35,394 bases of DNA from Faucicola sp048551375 (GCF_048551375.1 NZ_JBLYZJ010000020.1:1-35394), one strand, 5' to 3'; shown: positions 8,832 through 17,092, counted from the stretch's first letter. The notes: generated from the letters alone by a model not told the origin. A program made the numbers and translations.

Positions 8832-9341
8832 TTACTTGCCTTTTGACAAAATCGCCACTTGTCGAATATAGGTGTGCAAATCATCCACACTTTCTTGCAT
8901 CAGCTCATCATCTTGGGTATGGTCAGCATACGCAATCCAAATCAGCAATTGCTTAACCGTGTTAAACTCACTGTTAAAAAATTGCTTGGTAAATTGCTTG
9001 AGTGTATTTTCATCTTGCAAATTTAACCGAGTTTGCCAACTTTCGATTTTGGCTTGTTGCTCTGGGCTAAAAGTCGCACGAAATAAGTATTCGACAATGG
9101 CGTGCGGTTCTTCTTCAGCGAGCAGTTTGCCAAGGCGTTTGATGTGGCGTTTGCGAGCTTCATAACTGGTGATGTCGTTGAGCTGTAGCAAGTCATCCAT
9201 AAAAAACTCACTGGCAGGTAAGTTTTTCATTTGTTTTTTGGATAAGTTGGCAAGCGGTTCGGCAAGTAGTTGCAGACGTTCACGGGCTTTTTTTTGTTCG
9301 GTACGGCTAACCACCATATCCATTTCAGCAAAATTAATCAT
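8832..9341 (-). CDS. darP: Ribosome-associated protein DarP (YjgA, DUF615)
   Basis: A 169-residue, charged, helical protein with the DUF615 pattern: EQKKARERLQLLAEPLANLS near the N-terminus, then ARKRHIKRLGKLL and a C-terminal helical half. In E. coli DarP/YjgA assists a late step of 50S ribosomal subunit assembly. The start is supported by an AAGGAAAG ribosome site 5 nt upstream. It lies 11 bp after rapZ and 14 bp before sotB on the same strand, so it is probably part of the panB-to-sotB transcript. Length is normal. Confidence 0.87.
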   Translation of the reverse strand: MINFAEMDMVVSRTEQKKARERLQLLAEPLANLSKKQMKNLPASEFFMDDLLQLNDITSYEARKRHIKRLGKLLAEEEPHAIVEYLFRATFSPEQQAKIESWQTRLNLQDENTLKQFTKQFFNSEFNTVKQLLIWIAYADHTQDDELMQESVDDLHTYIRQVAILSKGK

Positions 9342-9352
9342 TTACTTTCCTT

Positions 9353-10219
9353 TTACCATTTACTTTTTTCACGGTGTTTGACACGAATTTGTAAGGATTT
9401 TGGCACAGTATCCGCCAATTTTTTGGCAAGATTTTCCGCCACATATACCGAGCGATGTTTACCCCCAGTACAGCCAATCGCAATCGTCACCGTATGGCGA
9501 TTGTTGTGCAAAAACTCTGGCAACCAACGCTGAAAAAACGTATCAATACTTTCCACAAATTCATCCACTTCTGAATATTCCGCAAAAAACGTCTGAATTA
9601 CCGTATCAAGCCCAGTATGCTGACGCAGTTCGGCTTGCCAATGTGGGTTGGGCAAAATCCGCACATCAAACACAAAATCCGCATCAATCGGCGAGCCGTA
9701 CTTAAACCCAAATGACAAAATATTCACCGTCACCACATTATCCACGCCCAAATGGTCACGAATCCGCTCTTTTAGCTCATGGATATTTAGGCTACTGGTG
9801 TCGATTTTGACATCGGCACGCGTGGCAATCGGCTCTAGCAAGTCGATTTCTCTTTTGATGGCATTAGGCAAATTACCTGCCACGCTCATCAAGGGGTGAA
9901 CTCGGCGAGTGGCATCAAAGCGAGCCACCAACACGCTTTCTTGAGCGGTGACGTATAAAATCTTGAGTGACTTCTCACCAAATTTATCAATCAAGGTTTG
10001 ATAAACTTGCTCAAATTTTGACAAATCAGCTTGCGGTGTGCGTACGTCAATGCCCAAAGCGATTTTACAAATGTCGCTTTGCAATAGCTTTTCGACTGCT
10101 TGGGGCAACAGTGACAAGGGTAAATTGTCGATGGCGTAATAGCCAAAGTCCTCAAGAATATTGAGAGCGGAAGTCTTACCTGAACCAGAGCGTCCAGATA
10201 CAATCACAACTTGGGTCAT
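9353..10219 (-). CDS. rapZ: RNase adapter protein RapZ
   Basis: RapZ (YvcJ family) is a nucleotide-binding protein; in enterobacteria it binds the small RNA GlmZ and glucosamine-6-phosphate and delivers GlmZ to RNase E. The 288-residue product has a Walker A loop GRSGSGKT at 9-16, the following FGYYAIDNLP segment, and the conserved C-terminal GCTGGKHRS at about 249-257. It lies 9 bp after panC and 11 bp before darP. It is not with rpoN/ptsN, the usual enterobacterial context, so its local role may differ from the GlmZ pathway. Confidence 0.93.
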   Translation of the reverse strand: MTQVVIVSGRSGSGKTSALNILEDFGYYAIDNLPLSLLPQAVEKLLQSDICKIALGIDVRTPQADLSKFEQVYQTLIDKFGEKSLKILYVTAQESVLVARFDATRRVHPLMSVAGNLPNAIKREIDLLEPIATRADVKIDTSSLNIHELKERIRDHLGVDNVVTVNILSFGFKYGSPIDADFVFDVRILPNPHWQAELRQHTGLDTVIQTFFAEYSEVDEFVESIDTFFQRWLPEFLHNNRHTVTIAIGCTGGKHRSVYVAENLAKKLADTVPKSLQIRVKHREKSKW

Positions 10220-10228
10220 AGTTTGCCT

Positions 10229-11068
10229 TTACAAATCAAATTCCAAATTATCTAATAATCGTGTTTTACCACCCAACCAACTAGCCAATAGTAGTACCAA
10301 GGCTTTGTCATCAGCGGTTGGGGTCTGTAATTGGCGGTTTTTTAGCTCAAGATAATCCACTTTAAAACCGCTGTTATTGAGCTTATCAATGGTTTTTGCC
10401 ACTAAGTTATCAAAGTCTGCAAACTCGGCTTGCTGTAACTCTTTTGCCAGTTGTTGCAAGGTTTGTTGTAGCTGAGGGGCAAGGGTGCGTTCGGTTTCGC
10501 TTAAATATTGATTGCGTGATGACAATGCCAAACCGTCTTCGGCTCGCACGATTTCGCCACCGACAATCTCAATCGGAAAGTTCAATTCTGCCACCAACTG
10601 GCGGATAATCGCAAGTTGTTGGTAGTCTTTTTTGCCAAATACTGCGATGTTGGGTTGGACGATGTTAAACAATTTGCTCACCACCAAGCCCACGCCATCA
10701 AAGTGAGTGGGGCGTGACAGTCCGCATAGCATTTTGGTGATGTCACCGCTTAACACTTGCACTTGGGGTGGGTAGCTTGGGTACATTTCTTCCACGCTTG
10801 GGGCAAACACATAGTCCGCCAAGCCGTCTAGTTTGGCAACATCGGCATCGAGGGTGCGTGGGTAGCTGTCAAAGTCTTCGCCTACGCCAAATTGGGTGGG
10901 ATTGACGAAGATGCTGACGACCACGATGTCGGCAAGGGTTTTGGCTTGTTTGACAAGGGTGATATGACCTTCGTGTAAATTGCCCATCGTGGGGACAAGT
11001 GCGATTTTTTGATTGCGTAATGGTTCTAAGGTTTGGCGTAAATCGTTGATTTTATGAAAAACTTGCAT
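10229..11068 (-). CDS. panC: Pantothenate synthetase
   Basis: PanC condenses pantoate with beta-alanine using ATP to make pantothenate, the precursor of coenzyme A. The 279-residue product carries the HIGH-type ATP motif TMGNLHEGH (27-35), the pantoate-binding VSIFVNPTQFG segment, FGKKDYQQL and the KMSKS-like SSRNQYLS. Length is normal. It follows a small ORF by 9 bp and precedes rapZ by 9 bp. panB, which makes its substrate with panE/ilvC, is upstream on the same strand but separated by the inserted ORF at 11078-11509. Confidence 0.97.
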   Translation of the reverse strand: MQVFHKINDLRQTLEPLRNQKIALVPTMGNLHEGHITLVKQAKTLADIVVVSIFVNPTQFGVGEDFDSYPRTLDADVAKLDGLADYVFAPSVEEMYPSYPPQVQVLSGDITKMLCGLSRPTHFDGVGLVVSKLFNIVQPNIAVFGKKDYQQLAIIRQLVAELNFPIEIVGGEIVRAEDGLALSSRNQYLSETERTLAPQLQQTLQQLAKELQQAEFADFDNLVAKTIDKLNNSGFKVDYLELKNRQLQTPTADDKALVLLLASWLGGKTRLLDNLEFDL

Positions 11069-11077
11069 AATTATATC

Positions 11078-11509
11078 CTAGCCTTGGCTTAAGGTTTTCT
11101 CAACCAATCGAATAAGGGATTTGTTGTGAAAGTAATCAATTAGCATTATACCTATAAAAGCTAAAATACCAGCAATTATATGTACATAGCTTGCACCTGC
11201 TATGTATAAAACTATTGAAACTAAATGGTAAATACTATCTTTAATGACAATTTCAACGCTTGAACCATGATTGTTAGGGTTTTTAATTATCGTGCCATAA
11301 ACATCAGCAGAAAAGCCATTATTTTTCATGAATTTAGGTGTTCTGCGTAAATGAAAATTATTGCCCTTTATGTGTCCGTACCAATCTTTATCACAATTAA
11401 GTCGTAGAAAATTAAAAAACTCAAAGTCATTTTCAATTTGATTGCTTATATTAGCAATAACTTCATTGGGGGTTAAGTCTGTATTAAAGCTTCTCTTAAC
11501 GGTTAGCAT
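11078..11509 (-). CDS. Small protein with C-terminal membrane hairpin, unknown function
   Basis: A 143-residue protein I do not recognise. Residues 1-90 look like a soluble alpha/beta domain rich in Asn, Phe and Lys (SFNTDLTPNEVIANISNQIE at the start). Two hydrophobic segments follow at about 95-110 (HLVSIVLYIAGASYVHI) and 111-127 (IAGILAFIGIMLIDYF), joined by almost no loop, so a membrane hairpin or a single long span is likely. It sits between panB and panC, 9 bp from panC. Its base composition is clearly more AT-rich than its neighbours and it uses AGA arginine codons, which suggests later insertion. No function can be assigned. Confidence 0.65.
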   Translation of the reverse strand: MLTVKRSFNTDLTPNEVIANISNQIENDFEFFNFLRLNCDKDWYGHIKGNNFHLRRTPKFMKNNGFSADVYGTIIKNPNNHGSSVEIVIKDSIYHLVSIVLYIAGASYVHIIAGILAFIGIMLIDYFHNKSLIRLVEKTLSQG

Positions 11510-11578
11510 AAATTTTCTCTAAATCAAGATTACAAGTTAATTTAAACTAACCCCAAGTGTAGTCATGGTATCAGCTAA

Positions 11579-12430
11579 TCAAAAGCTATGTTCTGCTGTG
11601 GGGAAAGTACGTTCTTTAACGGCTTTATGGAAATTTTTAAACGCCCCCACGATATCGCCTGTTTTATTGCCTTTATCCGTCAAAAAGTCCTTCACAAACT
11701 TCGCAGGCTTACGAGTATAAACCCCGAGCATATCGTGCATCACCAACACTTGACCATCACAATCCACCCCAGCCCCAATCCCAATCACAGGCACAGCAAA
11801 GGTATCACGCACTTTTTTGGCAAGGTCGGCAGGCACGCATTCAAGTAACAAAATACTCGCCCCTGCATCGACTACGGCTTGGCAGTCTGACAATAGTTTT
11901 TCGGCTTGTGAGTCGGTTTTGCCTTGTACCTTATAGCCACCGAACACATTCACTGATTGCGGTGTCAGCCCCAAATGCACACAAGTCGGTACGCCATTAC
12001 GAGCCAATACTGTGACGATTTCGGCAAGCTCCGCACCGCCTTCGATTTTGACGACGTTTGCCCCTGCTTGCATGACAGCTTTGGCACTTGCAATGGCATC
12101 GGTAAGTGTGGCAAAACTCATAAAGGGTAAATCACATAAAATCAAGGCATGGCTATTGGCACGGCTGACGGCTTTGGTGTGATAGATCATGTCTTCAACC
12201 GTGACAGGCAAGGTTGAGGTTTGCCCTTGTACTACCATGCCAAGGCTGTCACCAATCAAAATCGTGTCGATTTCGGCAACTTGCATGGCATGGGCGAAGC
12301 TTGCATCATAGCAAGTTAGGCATGAAAAGGTTTCGCCATTGGCTTTGCGTTTGGCAAGCGTGGATAACGTGATGGGGGCTTTGGGCTTGGGCGTTTCGGC
12401 TTTGGTTTCGGTAGAAAGGTAGCTCATCAT
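11579..12430 (-). CDS. panB: 3-methyl-2-oxobutanoate hydroxymethyltransferase
   Basis: PanB transfers a hydroxymethyl group from methylene-tetrahydrofolate to 2-oxoisovalerate, the first step toward pantoate and coenzyme A. The 283-residue product has the TIM-barrel signatures: CLTCYDASFA near residue 37, the metal-binding IGDSLGMVVQG (about 59-69), VKIEGG near 126, GLTPQSVNVFGGYKVQG (about 155-171), and LLECVPADLA with the catalytic Glu. An N-terminal Thr/Glu/Lys/Pro-rich extension of about 15 residues precedes the usual start. A GAGG ribosome site lies just before the ATG pair. It is the first gene of the minus-strand run ending at sotB. Confidence 0.97.
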   Translation of the reverse strand: MMSYLSTETKAETPKPKAPITLSTLAKRKANGETFSCLTCYDASFAHAMQVAEIDTILIGDSLGMVVQGQTSTLPVTVEDMIYHTKAVSRANSHALILCDLPFMSFATLTDAIASAKAVMQAGANVVKIEGGAELAEIVTVLARNGVPTCVHLGLTPQSVNVFGGYKVQGKTDSQAEKLLSDCQAVVDAGASILLLECVPADLAKKVRDTFAVPVIGIGAGVDCDGQVLVMHDMLGVYTRKPAKFVKDFLTDKGNKTGDIVGAFKNFHKAVKERTFPTAEHSF

Positions 12431-12493
12431 AACCTCAAATTTTATCAGTGAAATGGCATCTATAGTCGTTTAAATCAAGAATAACACAGCATT

Positions 12494-12517
12494 TGTAGGG
12501 GTGTAATGCTTACACCC
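12494..12517 (-). repeat. 24-bp intergenic palindrome, copy c
   Basis: On the minus strand it reads GGGTGTAAGCATTACACCC then CTACA. Relative to copy a, the fourth stem pair is T-A instead of C-G, changed on both arms, so the fold is kept. It lies between sodB and panB. Confidence 0.75.
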
Positions 12518-12557
12518 AATATTTTAACGTATGATTTGTGATTGAATTCACTATAAT

Positions 12558-12587
12558 AAAAACCCACACCACCAAAGGCAGTGTGGG
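12558..12587 (-). terminator. Intrinsic terminator of sodB
   Basis: Read on the minus strand, CCCACAC pairs with GTGTGGG (outer arms 12581-12587 and 12563-12569). An inner TGCC/GGTG extension and a TTT loop give about 11 bp, followed directly by TTTTTATTAT. It lies 45 bases past the sodB stop and ahead of panB. Confidence 0.75.
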
Positions 12588-12631
12588 CGATAAATGCGGT
12601 CTGCTTCATCTTTTTGATTGGGCGTGGTTGA

Positions 12632-13258
12632 TTATTTTTCAACGCCAGCATCTTTGCCTTGATATTTGGCGTTAGCATAATCCCAATTCACCAATTTATC
12701 AAGGAAGGTATCCACATAATCTGGACGGCGGTTGCGGTAGTCGATGTAATAAGCGTGTTCCCACACATCACAAGTCAATACAGCCACTTTACCATGAGCC
12801 ATTGGGGTATCGGCATTGGCGGTTTTCATAATTGACAATTTGCCACCCACGCTATCAGCCACTAACCATGCCCAACCAGAACCAAACTGGGTCACAGCAG
12901 CGTTTTTGAACTCTTCACGGAATTTTTCATATGAACCAAACGCTTCTACGATTTTGGCTTGTAGGTCACCAGTTGGCTCACCGCCACCATTTGACGTCAT
13001 ACAGTTCCAATAAAAGGTGTGATTCCATACTTGAGCGGCTTGGTTAAACATACCTGCTTTACTGTCATCTTTGGCAGTTGCCATGATGATTTCGTCCAAC
13101 TCTTTGCCTTCAAGACCAGAACCTGCTAATAATTCGTTCAATTTGGTCACATAGGCATTGTGGTGTTTATCGTGGTGAAACTCAAGGGTTTCGGCACTGA
13201 TATGTGGCTCTAGGGCGTTTTTGGCGTAAGGTAATTCTGGTAAAGTAACGTGTGACAT
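12632..13258 (-). CDS. sodB: Superoxide dismutase [Fe]
   Basis: SodB converts superoxide to oxygen and hydrogen peroxide in the cytoplasm. The 208-residue product has the metal ligands His28, His80 (WNHTFYW), Asp164 and His168 (DVWEHAYY). The AAQVWNHTFYW segment, with Gln at 76, is the iron-type signature, whereas Mn enzymes have their active-site Gln in the C-terminal half. Length is somewhat above the usual 192-194 because of short insertions. An AAGGAA ribosome site precedes the ATG. It is monocistronic: promoter upstream, terminator downstream at 12558-12587. Confidence 0.96.
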   Translation of the reverse strand: MSHVTLPELPYAKNALEPHISAETLEFHHDKHHNAYVTKLNELLAGSGLEGKELDEIIMATAKDDSKAGMFNQAAQVWNHTFYWNCMTSNGGGEPTGDLQAKIVEAFGSYEKFREEFKNAAVTQFGSGWAWLVADSVGGKLSIMKTANADTPMAHGKVAVLTCDVWEHAYYIDYRNRRPDYVDTFLDKLVNWDYANAKYQGKDAGVEK

Positions 13259-13287
13259 TTTATAATTTCCTTGGCTAATGTTGGCTA

Positions 13288-13317
13288 ATAATAACTGGCT
13301 AAAATAAATAGCGTGAA
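13288..13317 (-). promoter_or_regulatory. Putative sigma70 promoter for sodB
   Basis: On the minus strand TTCACG (13312-13317), 18-bp spacer, TATTAT (13288-13293). Four and five of six positions match consensus. The predicted transcript start lies about 20 bases before the sodB ATG. Confidence 0.4.
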
Positions 13318-13436
13318 CTTATAACACGCATAAATTTCGCTGAATACAAGTTCTAGGCTATTGTGCCATAAAAATAGTGAAAAATTAACCCCAAGACCAT
13401 TGGGGATATCAAGGCAGTTTGACAAAGGCTTATTTA

Positions 13437-13570
13437 TAGGACTTACGCATAAGACACTGGATTCCTGCATTCGCAGGAATGACGAAAAATTTATGGAATC
13501 GTCACCCCTGCGTAGGCAGGGGTCTAGCGTCTTATTTAGCAAGATAAATTTAAAATTTGCGTAAGTCCTA
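13437..13570. mobile_element. MITE-like element, copy 2
   Basis: A 134-bp element with perfect 13-bp terminal inverted repeats TAGGACTTACGCA (13437-13449) and TGCGTAAGTCCTA (13558-13570). The interior has two hairpins, ATTCCTGCATTCGCAGGAAT and ACCCCTGCGTAGGCAGGGGT, the reverse complement of the copy at 3126-3262. The ends begin with TA, consistent with TA-target insertion. No coding capacity. It separates sodB from the sucA upstream region. Confidence 0.8.
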
Positions 13571-13720
13571 ATTTAAACAAGTTTTAAAATAAGTGGCTTA
13601 TAAACTGCGATTGCCCCATACTAACAAATTTTGTGCAATAAAATGTTGTGGTTTGGTATGAGAAGCATGAATAAATGCCACTTTGTGAAAATTACTGCTA
13701 CCTATCTACCCAAATTTTAG

Positions 13721-13726
13721 TATAAT
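13721..13726 (+). promoter_or_regulatory. Putative -10 element (TATAAT)
   Basis: A perfect TATAAT on the plus strand in a gene-free region, with no convincing -35 at 16-18 bp. It would start a transcript near 13733 that runs into the hairpin plus T-tract at 13887-13909. It defines the 5' end of the candidate small RNA. Confidence 0.4.
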
Positions 13727-13732
13727 AGCCCA

Positions 13733-13909
13733 AAGTTCCAGTAATAGTCTTAAACAGCCTAAAGTCACGTAAGCAGGATAGCTTATATATTTGTAATAAC
13801 AAGGAAAAGTAGACGTTTAGCTGACATAGTAAACAGTTCATAGGCTCAATTGATTATTTTTTACAAAATTTATCACGATACGAAACACACTTAGCGAGTG
13901 TTTTTTTTT
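13733..13909 (+). ncRNA. Candidate small RNA or terminated leader upstream of sucA
   Basis: No open frame of note lies here, yet the stretch is bracketed by a perfect TATAAT (13721-13726) and a hairpin with nine T's (13887-13909), both on the plus strand. The nearest plus-strand gene upstream ends at 7466, so the terminator has no other obvious client. Visible local folds are TAAGC-AGGATA-GCTTA (13770-13785), with AGGA in the loop, and a possible AGCCT/AGGCT pairing across the middle (about 13757/13842). It could be an independent small RNA of about 177 nt or an attenuated leader of the suc operon. I do not recognise a known family. Confidence 0.35.
13887..13909 (+). terminator. Intrinsic terminator upstream of sucA
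   Basis: ACACT (13887-13891), loop TAGCG, AGTGT (13897-13901), then eight or more T's. It is a short stem but has an ideal T-tract on the plus strand only. It lies 138 bp before the sucA start. Confidence 0.55.
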
Positions 13910-13978
13910 GGCGTAATCCAAACAATATATCCGATATTTAGTAAATAAATAATAACTATTAACCCATGAAATTTTTTC

Positions 13979-14005
13979 TTGTTTGTATTAGTGCTAGGCT
14001 ATTAT
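13979..14005 (+). promoter_or_regulatory. Putative promoter of the suc operon
   Basis: TTGTTT (13979-13984), 15-bp spacer, TATTAT (14000-14005), about 40 bases before the sucA ATG. It lies after the terminator at 13887-13909, so it could drive sucA independently of the upstream transcript. The spacer is short, so this is tentative. Confidence 0.35.
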
Positions 14006-14046
14006 CTAAATTTTTTCCTTTCCCAATAAGATAGTAGAAGCGACTT

Positions 14047-16899
14047 ATGACAACCGCCAATCATACCGAACTGTCAGCAGACAATGCTGTATATCTTGAA
14101 TCCTTGTATGAGCAATATCTACAAGACCCCCAAAGCGTTGACCCACAATTTATCCCTTATTTTGAGCAGTTTGTGACCACGGACGACAAAAACGCCCTGC
14201 ATCACACCATCCAAGACCAATTCTTATTATTGGCTCGCAACACCACTGCTAGCAAAGTCAGCAATGCAGGAGCATCAGGTAGCATCAGCCCAACCGAACT
14301 TCGTGAATTTAGCGATAACCAAATGGGCGTACAAAAACTCATTACCAGTTATCGCCGTCGTGGACATCGCCACGCCAAACTTGACCCACTAGGGTTGATG
14401 GCTCGCCCAGAAGTTGAGGAATTAAGCCTTGAATACTACGGCTTGTCAGAAGCAGACTTGGATAATGTGTATCCTGCTAGCGACCTTAATATCGGTAAAG
14501 ACAAAGCCACGTTACGTGAAATCTTAGAAATTCTAAACCGTGTGTATTGTAGTAGCATTGGGGCTGAATATTTCCACGTCACCACTGCCAAAGAAAAACG
14601 CTGGATTGAGAAATACCTTGAGCAAAATCTTGGCTTTATCCAATTTGACAATGAAAAACGCAAATCAATCCTTGAGCGCTTGACCGCTGCCGAAGGTTTA
14701 GAAAAATACCTTGCTCGCAAATATACAGGCGTGAAGCGTTTTGGTCTTGAGGGTGGCGAAAGCTTTATCCCAATGGTCAATGAGATGATTCAGCGTGCAG
14801 GTCAAAACGGCACAAAAGAAATGGTCATCGGTATGGCTCACCGTGGACGTTTGAATTTATTGGTCAATATTTTGGGTAAAAATCCAAAAGATTTGTTTGA
14901 TGAATTTGATGGTAAAAAACAGCCAACCATGGGTTCAGGTGATGTGAAGTATCACAACGGCTTTAGCTCAAACGTGATGACACCAGGTGGCGAAGCTCAC
15001 TTGGCATTGGCATTTAACCCATCGCACCTTGAGATTGTATCGCCTGTGTTGATTGGTTCGGTACGTGCAAGACAAGTTCGCCGTGATGACACAACAGGTG
15101 ATAGCGTTCTACCAATCGTGGTGCATGGTGATGCGGCATTTGCAGGTCAAGGCGTGAACCAAGAAACCTTCCAAATGTCACAAACCCGTGCGTATGCCAC
15201 AGGTGGTACATTACACATTGTCATTAATAACCAAGTTGGCTTTACCACTAGCCGTATCGAAGATGCTCGTTCAACCGAGTATTGTACCGATATCGCTAAA
15301 ATGGTACACGCACCGATTTTCCATGTAAATGGCGATGACCCAGAAGCCGTGGTGTTCTTGGCACAGCTTGCCCATGACTACCGTCAAGCGTTCCACAAAG
15401 ATATCGTGATTGATATGTACTGCTACCGCCGTAACGGTCATAACGAAGCAGACGAGCCATCAGCCACTCAACCATTGATGTATTCGGTCATCAAAAAATT
15501 ACCAACCACCCGTGAGCTATATGCCAAAAAATTGGCAAGCGAAGGCGTATTGGCGGACAGCGATGCAGTGGGCTATGAAGACCATTATCGTGAGTCATTG
15601 GACAAAGGCGAATATGTTGCCAGTGCGTTGGTACTTGAGCCAAACAAAGGCTTGTATGTCGATTGGACACCTTACCTAGGTCATAAACTTGAAGATGATT
15701 GGAACACAGGTGTCAGCCTTGATAAACTCAAAGTTTATGGCGAGCGTATGGCTCAAATGCCAGAAGGCTACGAATTACAACGTCAAGTGGCAAAAGTCGT
15801 TGAACAACGTCTAGCCATGCAAACAGGGCAAGAACCACTGAACTGGGGTGCTGCGGAAACCTTAGCCTATGCGTCATTGGTTGATGAAGGCTATCCTGTG
15901 CGTATCACAGGGGAAGACGTGGGTCGTGGTACGTTCTCACACCGCCATTCAGAACTTTATAACATGAAAGATGGCAGTATGTATGTGCCATTGGCAAACA
16001 TAACTCCAAACCAAGCCCGTTTTGATACCTTTAACTCATTGTTATCAGAAGAAGCGGTATTGGCGTTTGAATATGGCTATGCGACCACTGTGCCAAATGC
16101 GTTAGTCATTTGGGAAGCCCAGTTTGGTGACTTCGCCAATGGTGCTCAAGTGGTGATTGACCAGTTTATCTCAAGTGGTGAAACCAAATGGCAACGTCTA
16201 TGTGGTTTGACCATGTTGTTACCACACGGCTACGAAGGTCAAGGCCCAGAGCATTCATCAGCACGTCTTGAGCGTTATTTGCAGTTGTGTGCCGAAGACA
16301 ATATGCAAGTGATTACACCGACCACGCCTGCACAGATTTTCCATGCCCTACGCCGTCAGGTAATTCGCCCAGCACGCAAACCAATGATTGTGATGTCACC
16401 AAAATCATTGCTACGTCATAAACTTGCGGTTTCGACTCTTGATGACTTAGCGACTGGTAAATTTGAAACCGTCATCAGCGAAATCGACCAACTTGACAAT
16501 AACAAAGTCACTCGTTTGGTACTGTGTGGTGGTAAAGTGTATTACGACCTACTGGAAAAACGCCGTGAATTGGGCTTGGATAATGTGGCTATCGTGCGTA
16601 TCGAGCAACTTTATCCATTACCAGAAGCACGTATCTTGGAAGAAGTAGCAAAATATCCAAACCTTGAAGGCATCGTGTGGACACAAGAAGAGCCACGCAA
16701 TCAAGGGGCTTGGTACTATCTTGCACCGCACCTATTCCGTCTGATTGCACCACCAAAACCTGCGACACGCCCAACCAAAGCTCATCTACTTGAGCCAGTG
16801 GCACGCCCATCATCGGCAGCCCCAGCGGCAGGTTCGATGCAGATGCACACCGCACAGCAGAAGAAAGTGGTCAACGATGCGTTAGGTATCAGCGAGTAA
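14047..16899 (+). CDS. sucA: 2-oxoglutarate dehydrogenase E1 component
   Basis: SucA is the thiamine-diphosphate E1 subunit of the 2-oxoglutarate dehydrogenase complex; it decarboxylates 2-oxoglutarate and passes the succinyl group to the lipoyl arm of SucB. The 950-residue product has the N-terminal E2-binding peptide (SVYLESLYEQYL type, about 12-27), the MAHRGRLNLLVNILGK motif near residue 260, the thiamine-diphosphate fold HGDAAFAGQGVNQET (about 360-374), and C-terminal transketolase-like domains with EAQFGDFANGAQVVIDQFI and GLTMLLPHGYEGQGPEHSSARLE segments. Length is normal. It opens the operon sucA-sucB-lpdA-sucC-sucD. Only a weak AGAAG ribosome site precedes the ATG. Confidence 0.98.
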   Translation: MTTANHTELSADNAVYLESLYEQYLQDPQSVDPQFIPYFEQFVTTDDKNALHHTIQDQFLLLARNTTASKVSNAGASGSISPTELREFSDNQMGVQKLITSYRRRGHRHAKLDPLGLMARPEVEELSLEYYGLSEADLDNVYPASDLNIGKDKATLREILEILNRVYCSSIGAEYFHVTTAKEKRWIEKYLEQNLGFIQFDNEKRKSILERLTAAEGLEKYLARKYTGVKRFGLEGGESFIPMVNEMIQRAGQNGTKEMVIGMAHRGRLNLLVNILGKNPKDLFDEFDGKKQPTMGSGDVKYHNGFSSNVMTPGGEAHLALAFNPSHLEIVSPVLIGSVRARQVRRDDTTGDSVLPIVVHGDAAFAGQGVNQETFQMSQTRAYATGGTLHIVINNQVGFTTSRIEDARSTEYCTDIAKMVHAPIFHVNGDDPEAVVFLAQLAHDYRQAFHKDIVIDMYCYRRNGHNEADEPSATQPLMYSVIKKLPTTRELYAKKLASEGVLADSDAVGYEDHYRESLDKGEYVASALVLEPNKGLYVDWTPYLGHKLEDDWNTGVSLDKLKVYGERMAQMPEGYELQRQVAKVVEQRLAMQTGQEPLNWGAAETLAYASLVDEGYPVRITGEDVGRGTFSHRHSELYNMKDGSMYVPLANITPNQARFDTFNSLLSEEAVLAFEYGYATTVPNALVIWEAQFGDFANGAQVVIDQFISSGETKWQRLCGLTMLLPHGYEGQGPEHSSARLERYLQLCAEDNMQVITPTTPAQIFHALRRQVIRPARKPMIVMSPKSLLRHKLAVSTLDDLATGKFETVISEIDQLDNNKVTRLVLCGGKVYYDLLEKRRELGLDNVAIVRIEQLYPLPEARILEEVAKYPNLEGIVWTQEEPRNQGAWYYLAPHLFRLIAPPKPATRPTKAHLLEPVARPSSAAPAAGSMQMHTAQQKKVVNDALGISE

Positions 16900-16915
16900 T
16901 TATCAGACCAACAAA

Positions 16916-16938
16916 GGATAGCCAAACATTGGCTATCC
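16916..16938 (+). terminator. Perfect hairpin after sucA
   Basis: GGATAGCCAA (16916-16925) pairs exactly over 10 bp with TTGGCTATCC (16929-16938) around an ACA loop, 17 bases past the sucA stop. The following GCTTTGCTATTT is only weakly T-rich, so it may attenuate read-through into sucB or protect the sucA mRNA end rather than terminate fully. Confidence 0.5.
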
Positions 16939-16967
16939 GCTTTGCTATTTAATAGATTAAATTTTAG

Positions 16968-17092
16968 ATACTAAACCCAATAAATGTACTGTAGGGGCTT
17001 ATTGAATAAGCCCAATTTTAAAAAATCAGAAATTTAAAATCTTAAAGGGCGTAAGCATTACGCCCCAACAATTTAAATTTTGGGTTTAGTAT
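16968..17092. mobile_element. MITE-like palindrome element between sucA and sucB
   Basis: A 125-bp unit with perfect 13-bp ends ATACTAAACCCAA (16968-16980) and TTGGGTTTAGTAT (17080-17092). It holds two copies of the 24-bp palindrome in opposite orientation: copy d at 16990-17013 (minus sense, GGGCTTATTCAATAAGCCC) and copy e at 17047-17070 (GGGCGTAAGCATTACGCCC). The same plan occurs after sucD at 23882-24011. No coding capacity. Confidence 0.7.

Noticed and set aside
13285..13542. 85-residue minus-strand open frame (DPCLRRGDD ... FLRMQESS)
   Set aside because: It is the translation of the MITE-like repeat; this peptide is a well-known artefact of such repeats.
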